Assembly (NCBI GenBank): GCA_949287095.1
Contig: CASEFA010000015.1
Location: 1 to 64,000 of the forward strand
Length of the DNA: 64,000 nt
DNA from: an uncultured Bacillota bacterium
Lineage (GTDB): Bacteria; Bacillota; Clostridia; Peptostreptococcales; Anaerovoracaceae
Direction of reading: 5' to 3'
Shown here: one piece after another, positions 23,572-33,476 of the stretch
How the letters are laid out: each line of letters begins with the position of its first letter
Position numbering within the stretch: position 1 is the first letter of the stretch
Position numbers and translations under genes: made by a program
The notes under the pieces: generated by a model
What the model was told of the DNA's origin: nothing
The model's input: the letters and a program-made list of their open reading frames with translations, nothing else
The model's database searches: none

Positions 23572-24006
23572 ATGTTTATGGGAACTTATAACAACTCAAT
23601 AGATTCCAAAAACAGGCTTATCGTGCCGTCCAAACACAGAGATCAGCTCGGAGGACGCTGCGTTATAACCAAAGGAATCGATAAGTGTCTCTACATTTAT
23701 CCTATGAGTGAGTGGGAGAGACAGATGGAGAAGCTTTCGGCGCTTCCTGAATCAGATCCCAAGGTACGGGCCTTTATCCGCCACATGTGCGGAGACGCTG
23801 CTGAATGTGAATTCGATAAACAGGGTCGAATCATAGTTCCCGGCGAACTTAAGGAGTATGCAGCACTGGACAGGAATCTCGTCACCATAGGCGCCATGCG
23901 CCGTATAGAAGTCTGGGGCAGGGAAACCTGGGAATCCCCTGAAAACGACGAGAATAAGATGGACAGAAAAGAAATCGCTGAAACCCTGGCCGAATACGGA
24001 TTTTAA
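23572..24006 (+). CDS. mraZ: Transcriptional regulator MraZ
   Basis: A 144-residue protein with two AbrB-like halves; MFMGTYNNSIDSKNRLIVPS opens the first and the DKQGRIIVP core marks the second. It is the classical first gene of the dcw cluster and a DNA-binding regulator of it. ATG 23572 is used because TTGGAGG (23557-23563) sits eight bases upstream. Autoregulation is likely through the GTGGTG repeats in the promoter. Confidence 0.95.
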   Translation: MFMGTYNNSIDSKNRLIVPSKHRDQLGGRCVITKGIDKCLYIYPMSEWERQMEKLSALPESDPKVRAFIRHMCGDAAECEFDKQGRIIVPGELKEYAALDRNLVTIGAMRRIEVWGRETWESPENDENKMDRKEIAETLAEYGF

Positions 24007-24021
24007 AAGGGGGTGGCTGCT

Positions 24022-24957
24022 ATGGAGTTCAATCACGTCCCCGTACTCCTTGATGAGTGCATAGAGGGACTTTCCATCAGGCCCGACGGAATTTACGCCG
24101 ACGGTACCCTTGGAGGCGGCGGCCACGCATCGGCGGTGTGCGAGAGACTTTCCGAAGAAGGGACTCTAATAGGAATAGATCGGGACAGTGACGCTCTCGA
24201 AGCGGCGCAGAAGCGCCTTGCGAAGTATCCGTGCAGAAAGATTTTCGTAAAGAGCAATTACTCGGATATAAAGGGAATACTTGAGGATAACGGTATCAAT
24301 GCCATAGACGGTGCGCTCCTGGATCTGGGAGTGTCATCCTTTCAGCTGGACAATCCCGAAAGAGGCTTTTCGTATATGAACGATGCGCCTCTGGACATGA
24401 GAATGAACAGGGATGATGCTCTTACTGCAAAGGATGTAGTAAACGGATATTCAAAAGCGGATCTGACTCGTATAATCTCCACCTACGGAGAGGAGAGATG
24501 GGCTTCAAGAATCGCTTCTTTTATAGAAGAGGCGAGGAAGGAAAAGCCTGTAGAGACTACCGGAGAGCTTACAGCCATAATCAAAGCGGCGGTTCCAGCA
24601 TCGGCCAGAAGAACCGGACCTCACCCGGCAAAGCGTACGTTTCAGGCAATAAGAATAGAAGTAAATGAAGAACTGGAACGGCTTGAAAAGGCACTTGAGG
24701 ACTTCTGTGATGTTCTTGCGACCGGCGGCAGACTTTGTGTAATATCCTTTCATTCTCTGGAAGACAGGATAGTCAAAGACGTTATGGCCAGACGTGCAGA
24801 TCCGTGCACATGCCCTCCGGACATTCCGGTATGCGTGTGCGGCAAGGTTGCAGACATAAGAAAGATAACCAGAAAGCCGGTAATCCCTTCTGATGAGGAA
24901 CAGGAAGGGAATCCCCGGGCCAGAAGCGCGAAACTCAGAATTTGTGAGAAGATATAA
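24022..24957 (+). CDS. rsmH: 16S rRNA (cytosine-1402-N4) methyltransferase
   Basis: A 311-residue SAM-dependent methyltransferase that modifies C1402 of 16S rRNA in the decoding centre. [18 protein letters not shown] (SAM loop) and [11 protein letters not shown] are all present, along with [19 protein letters not shown] and the C-terminal [22 protein letters not shown] lies eight bases before ATG 24022; a GTG at 24013 overlaps that site and is unlikely. It lies 15 bases after mraZ in the dcw operon. Confidence 0.96.
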   Translation: MEFNHVPVLLDECIEGLSIRPDGIYADGTLGGGGHASAVCERLSEEGTLIGIDRDSDALEAAQKRLAKYPCRKIFVKSNYSDIKGILEDNGINAIDGALLDLGVSSFQLDNPERGFSYMNDAPLDMRMNRDDALTAKDVVNGYSKADLTRIISTYGEERWASRIASFIEEARKEKPVETTGELTAIIKAAVPASARRTGPHPAKRTFQAIRIEVNEELERLEKALEDFCDVLATGGRLCVISFHSLEDRIVKDVMARRADPCTCPPDIPVCVCGKVADIRKITRKPVIPSDEEQEGNPRARSAKLRICEKI

Positions 24958-24967
24958 GGAGTACGAG

Positions 24968-25297
24968 ATGCAGACAATGCAGGCAAAAAAGAAAATGCTG
25001 ATTACTATTGTGGCCATAGGGCTTATCTGTATCACCATCGTTGTGCTGACCGCATATGCGGCAGAACTGAAATGTACTAATAATGAGCTGTTGACTCAGG
25101 GAGAGACGCTGCAGGGAGAGATAGATACTCTGAGCGTAAAGCTTAAATCCACCAACAGCGTAGGGTATATAGAAACCATGGCTACAGAAAAGCTCGGCAT
25201 GGTATATCCGGATGAAACGCAGTGCGTATACCTTTCTGAGGATGAGGTTCCTAAAGGGGATCTTGCCATGATAATAAAGGAAAACGCATATAATTGA
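24968..25297 (+). CDS. ftsL: Cell-division protein FtsL
   Basis: A 109-residue bitopic membrane protein: short basic cytoplasmic tail (MQTMQAKKK), one transmembrane helix (~10-32), then a coiled coil (LLTQGETLQGEIDTLSVKL) and the ATEKLGMVYPDETQ end typical of FtsL. It forms the divisome core with FtsQ and FtsB-type partners. The start at ATG 24968 follows AAGGAG at normal distance; the frame is open into rsmH but that would add an implausible charged extension. Confidence 0.88.
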   Translation: MQTMQAKKKMLITIVAIGLICITIVVLTAYAAELKCTNNELLTQGETLQGEIDTLSVKLKSTNSVGYIETMATEKLGMVYPDETQCVYLSEDEVPKGDLAMIIKENAYN

Positions 25298-25317
25298 CAA
25301 TATTTAAATGGGCATAC

Positions 25318-25356
25318 AAACCGGGCAACTGAATAAAAACAGCATGTCCGGTTTTT
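25318..25356 (+). terminator. Intra-operon hairpin between ftsL and ftsI
   Basis: AAACCGG/CCGGTTT with a 23-base loop, followed by TT and GC. It lies in the only sizeable gap (75 bases) of the early dcw operon and could attenuate downstream expression. Confidence 0.45.
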
Positions 25357-25372
25357 GCAGTAAGGGGAGCCA

Positions 25373-27373
25373 ATGGCCAAAGTGAATTTGAAAAATAAAA
25401 ACAGAATGCTTTTCGCCTTTGGAGCTATGGCTGTACTTCTTGCGCTGCTTGTAATAAGAGTGGCGTGGATCCAGGTGGTAAAGGGTGAAGAATACACCGA
25501 TATAGCTATCGATCAGCAGACCAGCGATATACCCATAGAAGCAAAGCGGGGTTCAATATATGACCGCAACGGTGAAGAACTTGCGAGCAGTGCTACATGT
25601 TACAGCCTCTGGGTACGTCCGGCACAGTTTGCGGGACAGTATAAGGGTGAGAAAGCCACTGAGGCGGCGTCGGAGCTTGCGGTTATTCTGGGCATGGAAG
25701 TCTCGGAAATAGAGGAGAAAATCACCGATACGGAAAATGTACTTGTAAAGCTGGCCGACGGACTTGAAAAGGCTGAAGCAGACAAGATAAAAGAACTGGA
25801 GATTACAGGAACAGAACTTTCGGAAGGAAGCGTAAGGTTTTATCCTAACGGCAACTTTGCATCGGTTCTGCTGGGAAGCGTTAATGCGGAAGGAGCAGGC
25901 AGAAGCGGGGTTGAACAGCAGTACGATGAATACCTGAGCGGTGTGGCGGGAAGATGGGTGAAGGATACCGACATCAACGGCAACACTCTCTCATATGGTG
26001 AGAAGCTTTACTATCAGGCGGAGGACGGACTTAACGTGGTGCTGACGATAGATGAGGTTATTCAGCACTATATGGAGGACACTCTGAGCGCCAGTATGAA
26101 AAAGACCGGAGCAAAAGGGGCATGGGGAATAGCCATGGATCCTGAGAGCGGAGAGGTTCTTGCCATGTCGGTTCTGCCGGGATTCGACCCGAACGATGCG
26201 ACAGATCCGCTCCTCAAAGGAGAGGAGCTGGAAGAGTTTAAAAAACTTTCCGGCGAAGAACAGAGCGCCTACCTTTCTAAAATGTGGAGAAATCCACTGA
26301 TAAGCGATGTTTACGAACCGGGTTCCACACTTAAGCTTATGACAGCGTCAGCCATGCTGGAGGAGGGGCTTGCCACTCCAAATACAACGTTTACGTGCGA
26401 AGGCTCGTACGTGGTGAGCGGAGAAAGGCTGAACTGCTGGGGCGCAGCTCACGGCACTCAGACGCTGACAGAGGCTGTGGGTAACTCCTGCAACCCGGCT
26501 CACATCCAGATGGCGCTTCAGATGGGAAAAGATACTTACTACGAATATCTTGATCTGTTTGGGCTTACGAATGTCACCGGAATAGATCTTCCGGCGGAAA
26601 CCACGTCTATAGTGCAGGATAAGGATTCAATCGGTCCTGTGGAACTTGCAACCATGGGATTCGGCCACGGAGTCGCAATTTCCCCGATACAGCTTATTAC
26701 GGCAATAAGCGCTATCGGAAATGACGGAATTCTGGTGAAGCCTCACGTAGTGAAGGAGCTTACAGATTCCAAAGGAAATGTTGTAAAGTCGTTTGAAACC
26801 GAGGAAGTTAAGCAGGTCATATCGGAAACGACGGCTTCGGAAATGAGAAAGATAATGGAGCTGGAAGTTTCCACATACGGAGGTTCTGCAGCGAAAATTG
26901 AAGGCTTCAGAATAGGCGGAAAGACGGGAACGGCGTACAAGGCTACCGGAGGGCAGTACAGCAGCGAAACATATTCGTCATTTGTGTGCATGGCGCCTAT
27001 GGACGATCCTCAGATTGCGGTGCTCATCATACTGGATACGCCGACAAAGGCACAGTTCGGAAGCGTTACAGCTGCACCGGCTGCCAAGGATTTTCTCGAA
27101 AAAGTTCTTCCTTACATCGGCGTAACACCGCAGTACAGCGACAGTGAGGCCGCATCATCAGGCGGCGGATATTCTTACGTTCCCGATGTTACAGGTCTGA
27201 CATTTGAAAAAGCGGAGGCGGTACTTTCGGAATCAGGACTTCCATATGAAATAGTTCCGCACGTGGATAAAGACAGTAAAGAGAAAATATCCGATCAGAA
27301 GGTCGCCGATCAGTATCCTAAAGGCGGAAAAAAGATAAACAAAGACAACAAGGTTTACCTTTACAGAGAGTAG
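25373..27373 (+). CDS. ftsI: Penicillin-binding transpeptidase, FtsI/SpoVD type with PASTA domain
   Basis: A 666-residue class B PBP that cross-links septal (or spore) peptidoglycan outside the membrane. One N-terminal membrane anchor (~13-31) is followed by the PBP dimerisation domain, then the transpeptidase with active-site Ser318 in STLK, SCN (372-374) and KTGTA (517-521). The final ~65 residues, starting YVPDVTGLTFEKAEAVL, form a single PASTA domain. In the dcw position of clostridia this architecture is called FtsI or SpoVD, and sequence alone does not decide between vegetative and sporulation roles. Confidence 0.93.
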   Translation: MAKVNLKNKNRMLFAFGAMAVLLALLVIRVAWIQVVKGEEYTDIAIDQQTSDIPIEAKRGSIYDRNGEELASSATCYSLWVRPAQFAGQYKGEKATEAASELAVILGMEVSEIEEKITDTENVLVKLADGLEKAEADKIKELEITGTELSEGSVRFYPNGNFASVLLGSVNAEGAGRSGVEQQYDEYLSGVAGRWVKDTDINGNTLSYGEKLYYQAEDGLNVVLTIDEVIQHYMEDTLSASMKKTGAKGAWGIAMDPESGEVLAMSVLPGFDPNDATDPLLKGEELEEFKKLSGEEQSAYLSKMWRNPLISDVYEPGSTLKLMTASAMLEEGLATPNTTFTCEGSYVVSGERLNCWGAAHGTQTLTEAVGNSCNPAHIQMALQMGKDTYYEYLDLFGLTNVTGIDLPAETTSIVQDKDSIGPVELATMGFGHGVAISPIQLITAISAIGNDGILVKPHVVKELTDSKGNVVKSFETEEVKQVISETTASEMRKIMELEVSTYGGSAAKIEGFRIGGKTGTAYKATGGQYSSETYSSFVCMAPMDDPQIAVLIILDTPTKAQFGSVTAAPAAKDFLEKVLPYIGVTPQYSDSEAASSGGGYSYVPDVTGLTFEKAEAVLSESGLPYEIVPHVDKDSKEKISDQKVADQYPKGGKKINKDNKVYLYRE

Positions 27374-27388
27374 GGGGCATAGGATAAA

Positions 27389-28759
27389 ATGAAGAAACTC
27401 ACATCATCGGAAATAGCCGGAGCCGTAGGCGGAAGGATTGTATCCGGAACCGGGAGGAAAACTGCCGTGAGAGCGGTGATAGATTCGAGAGAGGCAGCAG
27501 AAGGAACGGTTTTCTTTGCCATAAAGGGACCGAATCACGATGCTCACGGGTTCATTCCCGATGCAGTCAGAGCGGGATGTGAAATAGTGGTGATATCAGA
27601 TGAGACAAAGGCGCCGGCGGACTGCGATGCGGTGCTGGTGGACGATACGCTTAAGGCTCTCCAGGATCTTGCGGCATGGTATATAAGAGGCCTTGACATA
27701 AAGAAGGTTGCAGTTACAGGGAGCGTCGGAAAAACAAGTACCAGAGATCTTCTTGCAGCGGGGCTTTCATCAGCTTACAGAACTGCAAAGAGCGAAAAAA
27801 ACTACAATAATCAGTACGGCGTTCCGCTGACTGTCCTGTCCTTTGACGGAACTGAAGAGGCAGCTGTAATCGAGATGGGAATGGAGCACAGAGGCGAAAT
27901 TCACAGGCTTGCAGATATTGTCCGCCCGGATATAGCCGTAATCACCAATATAGGCATTTCGCATATGGAAAATCTGGGAAGCCGGCAGGGCATTATGGAC
28001 GCCAAGCTGGAAATAACAGATTTTTTCACCGGAGATAACGCTCTTGTCATCAACGGTGACGATGACATGCTGTCCGGACTTTCGGAAAAAGCTTACAGGA
28101 TTGTCAGAGCAGGAAGCGGTCCGGAGAATCTTTTCAGAGTCACCGGTGTAAGAGACAAAGGCGCCAGAGGAGTGGATGTTTCACTGGAGGCGGAAGGAAA
28201 ATCCCTGGACGTGAATCTTAAAATTCCGGGAGCTCACAATGCGGGGAATCTGGCGCTGGCGCTGGCAGCGTGCAGCTTAATGGGAGCCGATACAGAAGAA
28301 GCGGCAAAGGCCATGGAAAATGCGGCACTTACTGGAAACCGTCTGAAGATATCCGAGGCAGGGGGAGTGACAATCATTGACGATTCATATAATGCGGCTC
28401 CCGCATCGGTTGTTTCTGCAGTAAAGACGCTGATGGCCACTGAAGGAAAAAGACACGTGGCAGTTCTCGGAGGAATGGCCGAGCTGGGACCGAAGTCGAG
28501 AGAACTTCACACAGAGACGGGAGAGAAAATAGGAGAGCTGGGTGTGGAGTTTCTGGTGACCATAGGTGAAAACGCCGCCGATATTGCCCGGGGAGCGGAG
28601 AATGCAGGCGTGAACAATGCAGTCTCCTTTAACAGCAAAGAGGACCTGTATGATGAAATAAGGAATCTGTTCCATGAAGGGGATGTGATTCTGATAAAAG
28701 CGTCCAGAACCATGGAGCTTGAGAAACTTGCGGAAAAAATCCGTAAGGCTATGAAATAA
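27389..28759 (+). CDS. murF: UDP-MurNAc-tripeptide--D-Ala-D-Ala ligase
   Basis: A 456-residue Mur ligase that adds D-Ala-D-Ala to the UDP-MurNAc-tripeptide. The N-domain contains IDSREAAEGTVFFAIKG; the ATP loop is GSVGKTSTRD (~111-120), with YNNQYGVP and EMGMEHRGEI following, and DDSYNAAPAS is the MurF-specific loop in the central domain. It is cytosolic, 16 bases after ftsI. Confidence 0.96.
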   Translation: MKKLTSSEIAGAVGGRIVSGTGRKTAVRAVIDSREAAEGTVFFAIKGPNHDAHGFIPDAVRAGCEIVVISDETKAPADCDAVLVDDTLKALQDLAAWYIRGLDIKKVAVTGSVGKTSTRDLLAAGLSSAYRTAKSEKNYNNQYGVPLTVLSFDGTEEAAVIEMGMEHRGEIHRLADIVRPDIAVITNIGISHMENLGSRQGIMDAKLEITDFFTGDNALVINGDDDMLSGLSEKAYRIVRAGSGPENLFRVTGVRDKGARGVDVSLEAEGKSLDVNLKIPGAHNAGNLALALAACSLMGADTEEAAKAMENAALTGNRLKISEAGGVTIIDDSYNAAPASVVSAVKTLMATEGKRHVAVLGGMAELGPKSRELHTETGEKIGELGVEFLVTIGENAADIARGAENAGVNNAVSFNSKEDLYDEIRNLFHEGDVILIKASRTMELEKLAEKIRKAMK

Positions 28760-28791
28760 AAAATAAGGCAGAAAGATAAAGGTTTGGAAAG

Positions 28792-29763
28792 ATGAATATG
28801 TTTATAGTTTTTATATTTGCGCTTGCCGGGTTCATCGCTTCGGCGCTTTTCACCGGTATAGAAATCCCGATGCTGAAAAAGCACCAGTTCAAACAGTTCA
28901 TAAGGAAAGAAGGCCCTCAGTCGCACCTTAAGAAAGAGGGAACTCCTACCATGGGAGGAATAGCCATAGTGCTCGCGCTTATCGTGGTGACGGCAGCTGC
29001 TGCAGTTATGACAAAGACGTGGGCGGAATACATGGTAATGCTGGCGGTTACCGTACTGTTTGCAGCGATCGGATTTCTGGACGATTATATCAAGGTGGCA
29101 AAGAAGCACAATCTCGGGCTGAGAGCCTGGCAGAAACTTGTACTTCAGATTCTGTTCGCAGCGGGTCTTGCTCTGTATATGGCAAACTTCTCGGGAGAGG
29201 GAACCGGCGTGTGGATCCCGTTCCTGGATAAAGTCATCGACTTCGGTTGGCTGTATGTTCCGTTTATTGCATTCGTGGTGGTGGCAATGGCAAACAGCGT
29301 CAATCTGACCGACGGACTGGACGGACTTTCTTCCGGAGTTACGTTTATAGTAGCGATGTTCTTCGCCATAGCAGGACAACAGTCGAGCCAGGGAGAGGCT
29401 GCAATATTCAGCGCAATACTGGCGGGAGCCTGCCTGGGATTTCTCATGTACAACCGCTTTCCGGCAAAGCTCTTCATGGGTGATACAGGTTCAATGGCCC
29501 TGGGCGGAGCTCTTGCGTCGGCGGCAATAATGATGAAGCTGGAATTTCTCCTTGTGATAGCAGGGTTCATATATGTGGCAGAGGCTCTTTCAGTCATAAT
29601 TCAGGTGGTATCCTTTAAACTGACCGGGAAAAGGGTGTTCAGAATGGCGCCCCTTCACCATCACTTTGAAATGGGCGGAATGAAAGAAACTCAGGTCGTA
29701 ACGATGTTCTGGGCAGCGGCACTGGTGCTCTGCCTGCTGGCGTATGCCGTTTTCAGGATTTAA
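28792..29763 (+). CDS. mraY: Phospho-MurNAc-pentapeptide translocase
   Basis: A 323-residue polytopic membrane enzyme of about ten helices that makes lipid I from UDP-MurNAc-pentapeptide and undecaprenyl phosphate. Family motifs are present: GTPTMGG, FLDDYIK, NLTDGLDGL, GDTGSMALGG, and APLHHHFE in the last cytoplasmic loop. Length and motif order are normal. Confidence 0.96.
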   Translation: MNMFIVFIFALAGFIASALFTGIEIPMLKKHQFKQFIRKEGPQSHLKKEGTPTMGGIAIVLALIVVTAAAAVMTKTWAEYMVMLAVTVLFAAIGFLDDYIKVAKKHNLGLRAWQKLVLQILFAAGLALYMANFSGEGTGVWIPFLDKVIDFGWLYVPFIAFVVVAMANSVNLTDGLDGLSSGVTFIVAMFFAIAGQQSSQGEAAIFSAILAGACLGFLMYNRFPAKLFMGDTGSMALGGALASAAIMMKLEFLLVIAGFIYVAEALSVIIQVVSFKLTGKRVFRMAPLHHHFEMGGMKETQVVTMFWAAALVLCLLAYAVFRI

Positions 29764-29775
29764 GAGGTGACTGAA

Positions 29776-31149
29776 ATGAATGCTAATCTTGACAACATTA
29801 AGAATAAAAACATTCTGATTGTAGGTCTGGGTCGTTCAGGAATAGCTGCGGCACAGGCGATGCTGAAGCTGGGCGCCAGAGTAAGCATTCAGGATTCAAA
29901 GAAAGAAGAAACAGTAGACCGGTCTCTGGTGTCGTTTTTCAGAGAAAAAGGAGCAACGTGCTATTTTGACGACATACCGAAAGACATGGCAGAATTCGAT
30001 ATGGTAATACTGAGCCCGGGAGTAAATCCGGAGCTTCCTTTTATCGCGGAGGCCAGAGATAAGGGCGTGGAGATTACCGGCGAACTTGAGATAGCGTACC
30101 GGATAGGAAGAGGAAATTTCGTGGCTATAACCGGAACCAACGGAAAGACAACCACAACCACCCTGACGGGCGAAATCTTTGCCGCATCAGGCAGGAAGAC
30201 GCACGTTGCCGGAAATATAGGAACGGCGGTAATAGCCGAATCCATTGAAGCGGAAGAGGAAGACTGGCTTGTAACAGAAACCAGCAGTTTCCAGCTTGAA
30301 ACCACCAGATACTTTAAACCGAGAATCTCCGCCATACTGAATATCACACCTGACCACCTCGATCGCCATCATACCATGAAGGCATACGGAGAGGCAAAGG
30401 CAAAAATATTCGCAAATCAGAGCGCGGACGGATATCTTATAGTAAACGGTGATGACAGATTCTGCATGGAACTGGCAGAAAGATCAAAGGCAAGAGTGGT
30501 TCCTTTCAGTTCCACGAGAATTCTTGATTTTGGAGCTTTCGTAAGGGACGGAATGATGACCGTGCGGGATGAAACCGGTGATCACGACATATGCCGAACA
30601 GACGAACTTAAGATTATCGGAGTGCATAATGTGGAGAACGTGCTTGCCGCTTCGGCAATATCGTATTTTGCGGGTATTGATATAGAAGTCATTGCCGATA
30701 CCGTGAAAAACTTTGCCGGAGTTGCTCACAGGCTGGAGTTCTGTGCCGAAGTGGACGGCGTAAGGTATTATAACGACTCCAAGGGCACGAACACGGATGC
30801 TACGCTTATAGCTCTGAATGCGATAGGAAAAGATATAATTCTCATAGCCGGCGGAGATGCAAAGGGACAGAACTTTGACGGTCTTGCCGGGGAATTTAAG
30901 GGAAGAGTTAAAGCTCTGGTACTTCTGGGCAGAGATGCTTTTATGATAAAAGATGCGGCAGAAAAGGCCGGATTTACCCGGATATACCAGTGCAGAAACA
31001 TGGATGAATGTGTATTCAAAGCGAGAGATATTGCAGCGCCGGGAGATACGGTTCTGCTTTCTCCTGCATGTGCCAGCTGGGACATGTACGACAACTTCGA
31101 ACAGCGTGGAGATCATTTTAAAGACTGCGTAAGAAGATTGGAAGAATAA
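29776..31149 (+). CDS. murD: UDP-MurNAc-L-alanine--D-glutamate ligase
   Basis: A 457-residue Mur ligase adding D-Glu. It has a Rossmann-like N-domain (ILIVGLGRSGIAAA), GTNGKTTTT ATP loop (~120-128), and HRLEFCAEVDGVRYYNDSKGTN, characteristic of MurD. AGAGGTGAC precedes ATG 29776; a GTG three codons upstream overlaps that site. Its stop overlaps the ftsW start (TAATG). Confidence 0.96.
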   Translation: MNANLDNIKNKNILIVGLGRSGIAAAQAMLKLGARVSIQDSKKEETVDRSLVSFFREKGATCYFDDIPKDMAEFDMVILSPGVNPELPFIAEARDKGVEITGELEIAYRIGRGNFVAITGTNGKTTTTTLTGEIFAASGRKTHVAGNIGTAVIAESIEAEEEDWLVTETSSFQLETTRYFKPRISAILNITPDHLDRHHTMKAYGEAKAKIFANQSADGYLIVNGDDRFCMELAERSKARVVPFSSTRILDFGAFVRDGMMTVRDETGDHDICRTDELKIIGVHNVENVLAASAISYFAGIDIEVIADTVKNFAGVAHRLEFCAEVDGVRYYNDSKGTNTDATLIALNAIGKDIILIAGGDAKGQNFDGLAGEFKGRVKALVLLGRDAFMIKDAAEKAGFTRIYQCRNMDECVFKARDIAAPGDTVLLSPACASWDMYDNFEQRGDHFKDCVRRLEE

Positions 31150-32339
31150 TGGTAAAGGGAACAGGAAGACTTTCAAAAAAAGAAGCAAAGGCAGGACACT
31201 GTGATTTTCCATTGACGGTGATGGTTACCATCCTGGTAATCTTCGGCATAGTCATGATATTCAGCGCAAGCTACTACTATTCCATAAACACCTACGGAAC
31301 TCCTTTTCAGTATCTGAAGGATCAGATGTTCAACGCGTGTCTGGGATTTTTCCTGATGTGGATTGTCTCCAGGATTGATTACCGGGTATTCCGCAGGTTT
31401 GCATTTCTGATAATGATTCTTTCGCTGGTGCTCCTCTTCCTGATATTCACTCCCCTTGGCGAGACAAGAAACGGGGCGACCAGATGGCTGAATTTCGGAA
31501 TAAGCGTTATGCCGGGAGAACTGGCCAAACCGGCCATAATAGTTTTCGCATCGGCGTATTTTGCAACCAGAATGGAGAGGGCTGCGACTATCAGGGGAAT
31601 GCTGCCTGTTGCAGGAGTTGCGGCCGTAATGTTTGCCCTTATATATCTTCAGCCAAACCTGTCCACGGCGCTTACAGTGGTGATAATAGCCGCAGGTATA
31701 GCTTTTCTGGCAGGTATGCCGTGGAAGGTGGTAATCGGGGCCGGAATACTTGGAGTAGCGGGTGTGATTGGAATGGTATTCGCAGGCGGAAGCTATCAGC
31801 TCCAGAGAATGACCAGCTTTCTTGACCCGTTCAAAGAGGCTCAGGGAGACGGATTTCAGGTAGTTCAGTCGCTCCTTGCACTTGGAACGGGAGGCTTTAC
31901 AGGTATGGGACTGGGAAAGAGCGTTCGAAAGAATTTATACCTTCCCGAAGCCCAGACCGACTTTATACTCTCTATTATCGGAGAGGAGCTGGGATTCCTG
32001 GGAGTGCTGTTTCTCATAGTGATGTTTACACTTCTTGTGTGGAGAACCGTATATATCGGAATCAACGCCCGGGACAGATTCGGAATGCTTGTATGCGGAG
32101 GCGTGGCAATCATGACGGGGATTCAGGTGATATTCAATGTCGCCGTAGTAACATCGTCAATGCCGCCTACGGGTGTTGCGCTGCCTTTCATAAGTTACGG
32201 AGGAAACGCCTTGTGGATATTCATGGGGCTTTACGGCATAGTCCTTAATATATCAAGGTCTGCAGACCTTTCGCCTGCAGAAGAAAGGCTGTCGGCGAAA
32301 GGAAGACGAAGCAGGCCGGAGACCGGAGGTCATCTGTAA
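31149..32339 (+). CDS. ftsW: SEDS peptidoglycan glycosyltransferase FtsW
   Basis: A 396-residue polytopic SEDS protein with about ten membrane helices that polymerises septal glycan from lipid II together with the FtsI-type PBP. It contains the FSASYYYS start of helix 1, RWLNFG, MPGELAKP, QPNLSTALTV, the conserved EAQTDFILSIIGEELGFLG loop and the PFISYGG helix end. It is translationally coupled to murD. Confidence 0.95.
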   Translation: MVKGTGRLSKKEAKAGHCDFPLTVMVTILVIFGIVMIFSASYYYSINTYGTPFQYLKDQMFNACLGFFLMWIVSRIDYRVFRRFAFLIMILSLVLLFLIFTPLGETRNGATRWLNFGISVMPGELAKPAIIVFASAYFATRMERAATIRGMLPVAGVAAVMFALIYLQPNLSTALTVVIIAAGIAFLAGMPWKVVIGAGILGVAGVIGMVFAGGSYQLQRMTSFLDPFKEAQGDGFQVVQSLLALGTGGFTGMGLGKSVRKNLYLPEAQTDFILSIIGEELGFLGVLFLIVMFTLLVWRTVYIGINARDRFGMLVCGGVAIMTGIQVIFNVAVVTSSMPPTGVALPFISYGGNALWIFMGLYGIVLNISRSADLSPAEERLSAKGRRSRPETGGHL

Positions 32340-32340
32340 A

Positions 32341-33462
32341 ATGAGAGTGATACTTACAGGCGGAGGAACGGGAGGACATATATATCCCGCCCTTGCCATA
32401 GGGGACAAAATAAAAGAACGGGAGCCGGATTCGGAGATACTGTACATAGGAAACGAAATGGGCATAGAAAAGGAAATTGTTCCTGCAGCAGGTTACGAAT
32501 TCAGGATGGTGCCTGCCAGATGGCTTGAGCGCAGAAAAAACAAGCTGGATTATTTCTGCCAGCTGGGTCTGACGGGAGCCGTAACGTGCGGAGGAACTGC
32601 GAAGGCTCTTTCCATAATGAGAAAGTTCAGACCAGATGCGGTCATTGGGACGGGAGGCTTCGTGTGCGTGCCTGTAGTGCTGGCCGGAAAAATGTACGGG
32701 GCCAGAACGTTTATTCACGAGCAGAACGCTTTTCCCGGCGCCGCCAACAGACTCCTGTCAAAATATGCGGACAGGATTTTTCTCGGATTCAGTGAAGGGA
32801 GAGAATACTTCAGCTGTCCTGAAAAGCTGGTTTATACGGGTAATCCGGTGAGAAAAGATTTTCTCGGGATTACGAGGGAAGAGGCCAGAAAGCTGCTGAA
32901 CATTCCGGAGGACAGTTTTACTGTTTTCTCATTCGGGGGAAGCATGGGCTCCGAAACTATAAACAGCATAGCCGTGAGAATCATAAAAGAAGTAAACGGA
33001 AAAGAAGGATGGAACGTTATAACCGGCACAGGGTCCGCCCATTACGATGAGATAGTGGAAGAACTTAAATCGTCGGGTATAGAGACGGCGGACAATATAG
33101 ATATAAGGCCGTATATCAGAGATATGCACGTATGCATGAACGGAGCAGATGTGGTTATCGGCAGAGCGGGTGCACTTTCTGTTGCCGAGACTACCATATG
33201 CGGCAGAGCTGCGGTTTTTGTTCCTTATCCGGAGGCCACGGGAAACCATCAGTACTTCAACGCTAAAGCCATTGCAGAGGCGGGAGGAGCTATACTGGCC
33301 GAAGAAAAGGACCTGGATGTCGACGAGGTGGCTGAAAAAATCAAAGCACTGAAGGACAACAGAGAGGAACTTGAAGCTATGAGCAGAGCCAGTCTTTCGT
33401 GCAGTCCAAAGGGTGCAACTGATAAAATTTACGAAGAAATCAAAAAAACACTGCAGAAATAA
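32341..33462 (+). CDS. murG: UDP-GlcNAc:lipid I N-acetylglucosaminyltransferase
   Basis: A 373-residue GT28 enzyme converting lipid I to lipid II at the inner membrane face. TGGGTGGHIYPALA opens the acceptor domain, HEQNAFPGAANR follows, and the donor domain has GGSMGSETIN, GRAGALSVAE and PYPEATGNHQYFNA. One base separates it from ftsW. Confidence 0.96.
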   Translation: MRVILTGGGTGGHIYPALAIGDKIKEREPDSEILYIGNEMGIEKEIVPAAGYEFRMVPARWLERRKNKLDYFCQLGLTGAVTCGGTAKALSIMRKFRPDAVIGTGGFVCVPVVLAGKMYGARTFIHEQNAFPGAANRLLSKYADRIFLGFSEGREYFSCPEKLVYTGNPVRKDFLGITREEARKLLNIPEDSFTVFSFGGSMGSETINSIAVRIIKEVNGKEGWNVITGTGSAHYDEIVEELKSSGIETADNIDIRPYIRDMHVCMNGADVVIGRAGALSVAETTICGRAAVFVPYPEATGNHQYFNAKAIAEAGGAILAEEKDLDVDEVAEKIKALKDNREELEAMSRASLSCSPKGATDKIYEEIKKTLQK

Positions 33463-33476
33463 GGGACGTCAGGTAT

